Positions 46,720 to 50,886 of a stretch of DNA of 50,886 nucleotides are shown here, piece after piece. This DNA comes from Pseudomonadota bacterium. GTDB taxonomy: Bacteria > Pseudomonadota > Gammaproteobacteria > Burkholderiales > Burkholderiaceae_C. A program made the position numbers and the translations under genes. Within the stretch, counting starts at the first letter, position 1. Each line of letters opens with the position of its first letter. The notes under the pieces were generated by a model that was not told the DNA's origin, did no database searches, and saw only the letters and a list, made by a program, of their open reading frames with translations. The stretch covers positions 1 through 50,886 of the forward strand of contig JAJZDV010000007.1 in the NCBI GenBank assembly GCA_021846025.1. The letters run 5' to 3'.

Positions 46720-46801
46720 GTGTGGAGCAAGACGAGGCGCGGGTTTGCCGGGTGGGGCAGGGGGAAAACAAGAAGACTAGCGCTTAGGATGTCATTCTTT
46801 G

Positions 46802-46819
46802 ATGAAATCGGCATGACAG
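46802..46819 (-). promoter_or_regulatory. Pho-box-like repeat facing ppk
   Basis: Read leftward the site is CTGTCATGCCGATTTCAT: one perfect and one 5-of-7 repeat, 11 bp apart. Ten bases on is CATCCT, only a poor -10. Another CTGTCAT occurs on the + strand at 46830-46836, toward ppx, without a good partner. Confidence 0.45.
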
Positions 46820-46859
46820 CTTCCAATGCCTGTCATTGTTCGGCACTGCAATCTCCCCC

Positions 46860-48386
46860 ATGTCCCTGAACATCCAACACCTGGCAGCAGTCGATCTGGG
46901 CTCCAACAGTTTTCGCATGCTGGTGGGCAAGGCCAGCGAGAACAGTCACGGCGCCCAGATCTATCCGCTGGATTCGCTGCGCGAGCCGGTGCGCCTGGGC
47001 GCGGGGCTGGATGCGAACAAGAACCTCACCGAAGAGTCGCAACAGCGCGCCCTGGCGACACTCAGCCGCTTCGGCGAGCGCCTGCGTCAATTCCAGCCGG
47101 AGCGGGTGCGCGCCGTGGCCACCAACGCCGTGCGCGTGGCGAAGAACGCCCATGTGTTTCTCGAGCGTGCCCAGGCAGCCCTTGGATTTCCCATCGAAGT
47201 CATCGCCGGGCGCGAAGAAGCGCGACTGGTCTATATCGGCGCGGCGCACTCGGTGGCACCTGCTGCAGGAAACCGGCTGGTGGTCGACATCGGCGGCGGC
47301 TCCACGGAGTTCATCATCGGGCAGGGCCACGAGCCGGGGTTGATGGAGTCGCTCTACATCGGCTGCGTTTCCATGAGCCGCGATTTTTTCCCAGGTGGAT
47401 TGGTGGACGAGCAGCGCATGAAGGCCGCCGAACTGGCCGCCCGGCGCGAGGTGCAAATCATCGCGAGCGCCTTCCGCAAGACCGGCTGGACCAACGCCGT
47501 GGGCTCCAGCGGCACGGCACGGGCGCTGGCCGACATTCTGGTCGGCAACCAACTCAATCCGCATGGACAGTCGCTGGGCATCACCCGCACCGGCCTGCGC
47601 GAGTTGCGCAAGATCTACGTGCGTGCGGGCAACCTTGAAACCCTGAGGATGGTCGGTCTCAAGTCGGACCGCATTGCCGTGGCGCCGGGTGGTCTGGCCA
47701 TCATGCTCGGGGTGTTCGAGGAACTCGGCATCAAGGACATGGAAGCCACCGACGCCGGCCTGCGCCTGGGGGTGCTGTACGACTTGCTCGGGCGCGAGCA
47801 GCAGCAGGACATGCGCGAACTCACCGTGCAGCAATTCATGCAGCGCTACGCCGTGGACGTGAAGCAGGCCGAGCGCGTGGAGGAGCAGGCCCTGGCGCTG
47901 TTCCTGCAGCTCAACCCGGATGCGACCTCGACCCAGCAGCAAACGTTGCGTTGGGCGGCCGCGCTGCACGAGGTGGGGCTGTCCATATCCCACAGCGCGT
48001 ATCACAAGCATTCGGCCTATATCGTGGCCAATGCCGACATGCCCGGCTTTTCCCGCAGCGAGCAGGCGACCATGGCCGACATGGTGCTGAGTCACGGCGG
48101 CAAGCTGAAGAAGCTCGGCGGCTTGGACAGCATCAATCTCGACCTGCGCGCCGTGCTGGCTCTGCGGCTGGCCGTGCTCATGGCGCGCAATCGCCACGCG
48201 ATCGAACCCGGTGGTCTGCGGCTGCTGCCCGGCACGGGCAAGAGCGGTGTGCTGGGGGCGCGCATCGAGGCCAGTGCCCGTTGGTTGAAGGCCTCGCCAT
48301 TGACGCAGTACAGCCTGGAGCAGGAGGTCGCGGAATGGCAGCGCGCCGGGGTCGAATTGCAACTCGACACCGTTGCTGCGGTGTGA
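46860..48386 (+). CDS. ppx: exopolyphosphatase / pppGpp phosphohydrolase (Ppx/GppA)
   Basis: This enzyme removes terminal phosphates from polyphosphate. The 508-residue protein has the ASKHA phosphatase domain: AAVDLGSNSFRMLVG, VRAVATNAVRVAKN, the catalytic Glu in VIAGREEARLVYIG, VVDIGGGSTEFIIG and GSSGTARAL. A C-terminal HD-like helical domain (about 315-508) includes ALHEVGLSISHSAYHKHSAYIV. The ATG at 46860 is preferred to a TTG at 46836. It is divergent from ppk and ends 3 bp before olsB on the other strand. It could favour pppGpp, which sequence alone cannot exclude. Confidence 0.93.
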   Translation: MSLNIQHLAAVDLGSNSFRMLVGKASENSHGAQIYPLDSLREPVRLGAGLDANKNLTEESQQRALATLSRFGERLRQFQPERVRAVATNAVRVAKNAHVFLERAQAALGFPIEVIAGREEARLVYIGAAHSVAPAAGNRLVVDIGGGSTEFIIGQGHEPGLMESLYIGCVSMSRDFFPGGLVDEQRMKAAELAARREVQIIASAFRKTGWTNAVGSSGTARALADILVGNQLNPHGQSLGITRTGLRELRKIYVRAGNLETLRMVGLKSDRIAVAPGGLAIMLGVFEELGIKDMEATDAGLRLGVLYDLLGREQQQDMRELTVQQFMQRYAVDVKQAERVEEQALALFLQLNPDATSTQQQTLRWAAALHEVGLSISHSAYHKHSAYIVANADMPGFSRSEQATMADMVLSHGGKLKKLGGLDSINLDLRAVLALRLAVLMARNRHAIEPGGLRLLPGTGKSGVLGARIEASARWLKASPLTQYSLEQEVAEWQRAGVELQLDTVAAV

Positions 48387-48389
48387 TGT

Positions 48390-49256
48390 CTACAACGCCG
48401 CCAGGCCCGTTCGAGCGTCCGCGGCATGCAGGAAATGACGCGCATAGCGTGGGTTCACGTCGGCCAGGCGCATGAGCAGGGGGAAGTCGGCGGTGTTGAA
48501 GTCCGGGTCCCAGGCGGGCGCGCCGCAGATCCTTGCCCCCACCCGCAAATAGCCCTTGAGCAGCGGTGGGGCTTCGGCCGGGCCATCCTGCCGCAGGCTG
48601 GCCACAGGCAGCGGCAGGCGTGGTTGCATCCGATCCTCCACCGCGGCGAGATGGGTCTTGCGCAGCCTCGCCCAGAGGCTGGCGGCGTTATGCCCGCCGT
48701 CACGCATGGAGACACTGGCGCAGCCGATCATTGCGTCCAGCCCATGGCTTTGCATGTAATGCGCCAGACCGGCCCACAATGCCAGGATGACGCCGCCGCT
48801 GCGGTAGCCCTGGCGCACGCAGGAGCGTCCCAGTTCCAGCAGGCGCGGGCGCAGGTGGACCAGACGGGTGATGTCGAACTCGGTCTCTGAATACAGCCCG
48901 CCCACGCGCTGGGCCTGGTGCGGCGGCAACACGCGGTAAGTCCCCACCAACAAGCCGTCGCCGTTGCGCACCAGCAGGTGATCGCAGTAAGGGTCGAAGA
49001 TGTCGATGTCGTAACCCGGCGAGGGCGTGGCCATGCGTGCCCCAAGCTCTTCAGCAAAGACTTTCCAGCGCAGCCGCTGGGCTTCGAGCACCTCGTGCGG
49101 CTGGCTCGCCCAGGTCAAGATCAGTCCTGCGCAGTCGGCCGCGTCTTCCCCACCCTCGGCGGCTTTGCGCGTGACATGAACCTGGTTTCGCCAGCGTGAC
49201 GATGCAGGCTCACGAAAGAGCCCTGTCCCAGGCCCGAATTCTTGGTGTTGGTGCAT
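48390..49256 (-). CDS. olsB: ornithine N-acyltransferase OlsB-like (GNAT, Acetyltransf_5)
   Basis: OlsB transfers a 3-hydroxyacyl chain from ACP to ornithine to make lyso-ornithine lipid, a phosphorus-free membrane lipid. The 288-residue protein has the family pattern: SQPHEVLEAQRLRWKVFAEELGA, DIDIFDPYCDHLLV, LVGTYRVLPPHQAQ, FDITRLVHLRPRLLELGRSCVRQGYRSGGVILALWAGL and MIGCASVSM. The N-terminal 45 residues are unconserved, so an internal start is possible; the ATG at 49256 has GGAG six bases upstream. Four 11-bp Pho-like repeats precede it, so phosphate-starvation control is likely. No adjacent olsA is visible. Confidence 0.82.
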   Translation of the reverse strand: MHQHQEFGPGTGLFREPASSRWRNQVHVTRKAAEGGEDAADCAGLILTWASQPHEVLEAQRLRWKVFAEELGARMATPSPGYDIDIFDPYCDHLLVRNGDGLLVGTYRVLPPHQAQRVGGLYSETEFDITRLVHLRPRLLELGRSCVRQGYRSGGVILALWAGLAHYMQSHGLDAMIGCASVSMRDGGHNAASLWARLRKTHLAAVEDRMQPRLPLPVASLRQDGPAEAPPLLKGYLRVGARICGAPAWDPDFNTADFPLLMRLADVNPRYARHFLHAADARTGLAAL

Positions 49257-49263
49257 CGATGGC

Positions 49264-49294
49264 TCCTGTTCCTATCGATACGATACGAACAGGA
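49264..49294. repeat. 8-bp perfect inverted repeat at the olsB promoter
   Basis: TCCTGTTC (49264-49271) and GAACAGGA (49287-49294) form a perfect inverted repeat with a 15-bp centre that itself contains ATCG/CGAT. One arm includes the AGGA of the olsB ribosome-binding site. The predicted -10 (TATCGT, 49285-49280) lies between the arms, so an operator is more likely than an mRNA hairpin. Confidence 0.5.
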
Positions 49295-49295
49295 T

Positions 49296-49335
49296 GTGAC
49301 GGTTCGATGATGGTCACATGCCGATGTGATGACAC
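49296..49335 (-). promoter_or_regulatory. four Pho-box-like 11-bp repeats upstream of olsB
   Basis: Read leftward, the 7-bp units are GTGTCAT, TCGGCAT, CCATCAT and CCGTCAC, each followed by four bases, so they repeat every 11 bp. They match CTGTCAT at 6, 4, 5 and 5 positions. The last unit ends ten bases before TATCGT, the same spacing as at pstS1 and pstS2. The rest of the 168-bp gap before the cupin gene holds nothing recognised. Confidence 0.6.
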
Positions 49336-49424
49336 GTTTTAGCCGCGTCGTTCATCAAGCGGCCAGATTGCCGCAGCCGGCGCATCGCGTTGTGCGGGAG
49401 TCCGGGATTGCGACGCCTGCTGCC

Positions 49425-50483
49425 TCAGGCCGTGGGTATGCGGATGTTCAGGGGCTGCGCCGAAGGCTCGGGGCTGGCTTCAGCGGAAATGGGAGCGAGT
49501 TTGGCCGGGAACACCAGCGCGCGCGCCAGATGCGGCGCCGTCGTTTGCAGATTTTCCATCGCTCGCATCACGGCACCGGCGCTCTGCAGATAACGCTGCT
49601 TGAGCAGGCGCTTGAATGGTCGTGCCGGGTCGGCGGCGCAGACATCGTGCACGAAGCCGGGCCAATTCGAGCGGTCCAAGATGGCGGTGCAAACCGATAT
49701 GGAAACCGACAGTGGCCGCGCAGCGTGCCACCAGCCCATGGGGATGAAAATCATCTGCCCCGGCTTGAGGATGGCGTGGTGAGGCGAGGCTTGTGCCATG
49801 CGTGGAAAGCGCTGCAGATCGGGCTTGTGTGGCTGGTCGATCTGCGACAGGTTGGACTGCACCGGCGAGGGGTAGAGCAAGGGCGTGTCCTCGGGCGGAA
49901 ACAAGTAATACTCTTTGTCGCCATGGATTTCCGTGATCTGTGCATGGGCATGCTCCAGGTCGTAGTGCATCACCGGAAACTTGCTGCCAGGTCCGCCCAT
50001 CAGCAGCTTGAGAAAACCATCGGGGCGCCTCCAGCGCTCTGGCATCAGGGGGCTGACATGGCGCAGCGGAAAGCCGTAGGGGTTCTGCGGGATCAGGTCG
50101 GGCAGCAACTCGGGCAAGTGCTCGTGGAAGAACAGCCGGAACAAATAGGGGCCAGGGCTCAGTTCGCTGGAGGCCAGCACGGCGTCGGCAAAATCGGCAA
50201 AGGCCATGCGCTTGGTGTAGGACACCTGAACCTGACGCTGGCCGAAGTGCTGCTTGAAATAGTGCGGCGTCCATTTTCGCAACGCCGGCCAGGCGGTCAC
50301 GGCGTTGTCGATGACCACGGGCCGGTTCGCACGCAGGTAATGCCGGAGAAAATCGGCATAGGGCAAGTCGCTGGCGCGCACCACGTCCAGGGCTCTCGGT
50401 GCTGCCGGGCCGTTGTTCTGCCCCGGATTCGGCCATTCGGGCGCGGAGTCTGCGTGTTGCATGGAGAGGGAAACCGTGGACAT
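49425..50483 (-). CDS. cupin-like JmjC-family protein (Cupin_8)
   Basis: This 352-residue protein resembles Fe(II)/2-oxoglutarate oxygenases of the Cupin_8/JmjC type. The N-terminal part has YLRANRPVVIDNAVTAWPAL, typical of the family. The metal triad is visible as His-x-Asp in FPVMHYDLEHAHAQI and a distal His in IPMGWWHAARPLSVSISV. EIHGDKEYYLFPPEDTPLLY fits the central strands. Possible roles are protein or small-molecule hydroxylation; the substrate is unknown. The C-terminus (about 300-352) is proline/alanine-rich and unconserved. Starts at 50483 and 50462 are both possible, and neither has a strong ribosome-binding site. Confidence 0.75.
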   Translation of the reverse strand: MSTVSLSMQHADSAPEWPNPGQNNGPAAPRALDVVRASDLPYADFLRHYLRANRPVVIDNAVTAWPALRKWTPHYFKQHFGQRQVQVSYTKRMAFADFADAVLASSELSPGPYLFRLFFHEHLPELLPDLIPQNPYGFPLRHVSPLMPERWRRPDGFLKLLMGGPGSKFPVMHYDLEHAHAQITEIHGDKEYYLFPPEDTPLLYPSPVQSNLSQIDQPHKPDLQRFPRMAQASPHHAILKPGQMIFIPMGWWHAARPLSVSISVCTAILDRSNWPGFVHDVCAADPARPFKRLLKQRYLQSAGAVMRAMENLQTTAPHLARALVFPAKLAPISAEASPEPSAQPLNIRIPTA

Positions 50484-50713
50484 CGTGGGTCGTCAAGGAG
50501 TCGGCGCCGCGTGCTCGACTGGAGATCGCCAGGCCCACGGGGTTGGCTTGCCGCAGGAGGGGGCCAGACGTGCGCCACGCCAGGCACGTTGGAGCCATCG
50601 TATGGGCGGCAGCCGCTGAAAGGGGGGTTCCTGAAGGCGTAGACAATTTTGGTTGCAGATTTCGCATCGGGTTGCGAGCATCGCCCTGCGGGACCGGCCG
50701 TGGGTGGTGCGCG
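50484..50713. other. gap without a recognised gene
   Basis: These 230 bp lie between the sixA stop and the cupin-like gene start on the same strand. I see only short frames of biased composition and no clear promoter or terminator. Confidence 0.5.
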
Positions 50714-50886
50714 TCAATCCAGCAGATCGGCGCTGATGCAGGCGCGCAACACACGCGCGGGGGCGCTTCCGCGCTGGCGTTCCGCCACCCAGACGAGTCC
50801 GCTCTTGCGCAGACTGAAGGTTTGCTCGCAACCACTCAGCCAGCGCAGCGCGGCGCTGCCGATGCTGGGCTGGTGGCCGCACAGCA
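50714..50886 (-). CDS. sixA: phosphohistidine phosphatase SixA-like, 3' part only
   Basis: The frame is open from the window edge to a TGA at 50714 and encodes the last 57 residues. It reads LCGHQPSIGSAALRWLSG, then FSLRKSGLVWVAE and VLRACISADLLD. The GHQP histidine is the second catalytic His of the phosphoglycerate-mutase-like SixA family, and the LRKGxxWW-like and final SPDLL-like patterns fit beta- and cyanobacterial SixA. SixA removes phosphate from histidine in phosphorelay proteins. The N-terminal RHG motif lies outside the window. Confidence 0.72.
   Translation of the reverse strand, partial: LCGHQPSIGSAALRWLSGCEQTFSLRKSGLVWVAERQRGSAPARVLRACISADLLD

Overview
The window is high-GC bacterial chromosome with the gene order of a betaproteobacterium of the Burkholderiales type: carA-carB-greA, yhbY divergent from rlmE-ftsH-folP-glmM, and pstCAB-phoU-phoB-phoR. 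It encodes ubiquinone synthesis without oxygen, an anaerobic ribonucleotide reductase, nitrosative-stress functions and two phosphate transport gene sets. This suggests a facultative anaerobe; a Thiomonas-like organism would fit but the sequence does not prove it. No rRNA, tRNA, CRISPR array, insertion sequence or prophage was seen.

Region 1 (1-4928) is small-molecule catabolism: a lactate permease (cut by the window edge) divergent from a GntR/FadR-family regulator, with two TTGGT-N3-ACCAA operators between them, then a D-amino-acid dehydrogenase and a solitary thiazole synthase. Region 2 (5018-12895) is mainly one leftward gene train: split nrdD, nrdG, ubiU, ubiV, ubiT and a phenylpyruvate/indolepyruvate decarboxylase. 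A pair of NrdR boxes and an FNR-like palindrome lie in front of nrdD. Region 3 (12896-14816) is a nitric-oxide module: di-iron repair protein YtfE, regulator NsrR and a hemerythrin.

Region 4 (14999-20900) is the most unusual part. It is a visibly more AT-rich block holding a DSF (diffusible signal factor) quorum-sensing locus: an RpfF-type synthase in a leftward operon with its own acyl carrier protein and ketosynthase, divergent from an RpfG-type HD-GYP response regulator and an RpfC-type hybrid sensor kinase. The dedicated carrier protein and condensing enzyme suggest a signal made from a private acyl chain.

Region 5 (21053-34603) is mostly housekeeping: a haloacetate-dehalogenase-like hydrolase, a tonB relic, carA-leuE-carB, greA, a DUF4149 protein, yhbY, rlmE, ftsH (with a sigma-32-like promoter), folP and glmM. 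Region 6 (34699-49335) is a phosphate regulon: pstS1-pstC1-pstA1, then pstS2-pstC2-pstA2-pstB-phoU-phoB-phoR, convergent with ppk, which is divergent from ppx; a leftward ornithine-lipid acyltransferase (olsB) follows. Pho-box-like repeats precede pstS1, pstS2, ppk and olsB, each with similar spacing to a possible -10. The window ends with a cupin/JmjC-like protein and the 3' end of a SixA-type phosphatase.
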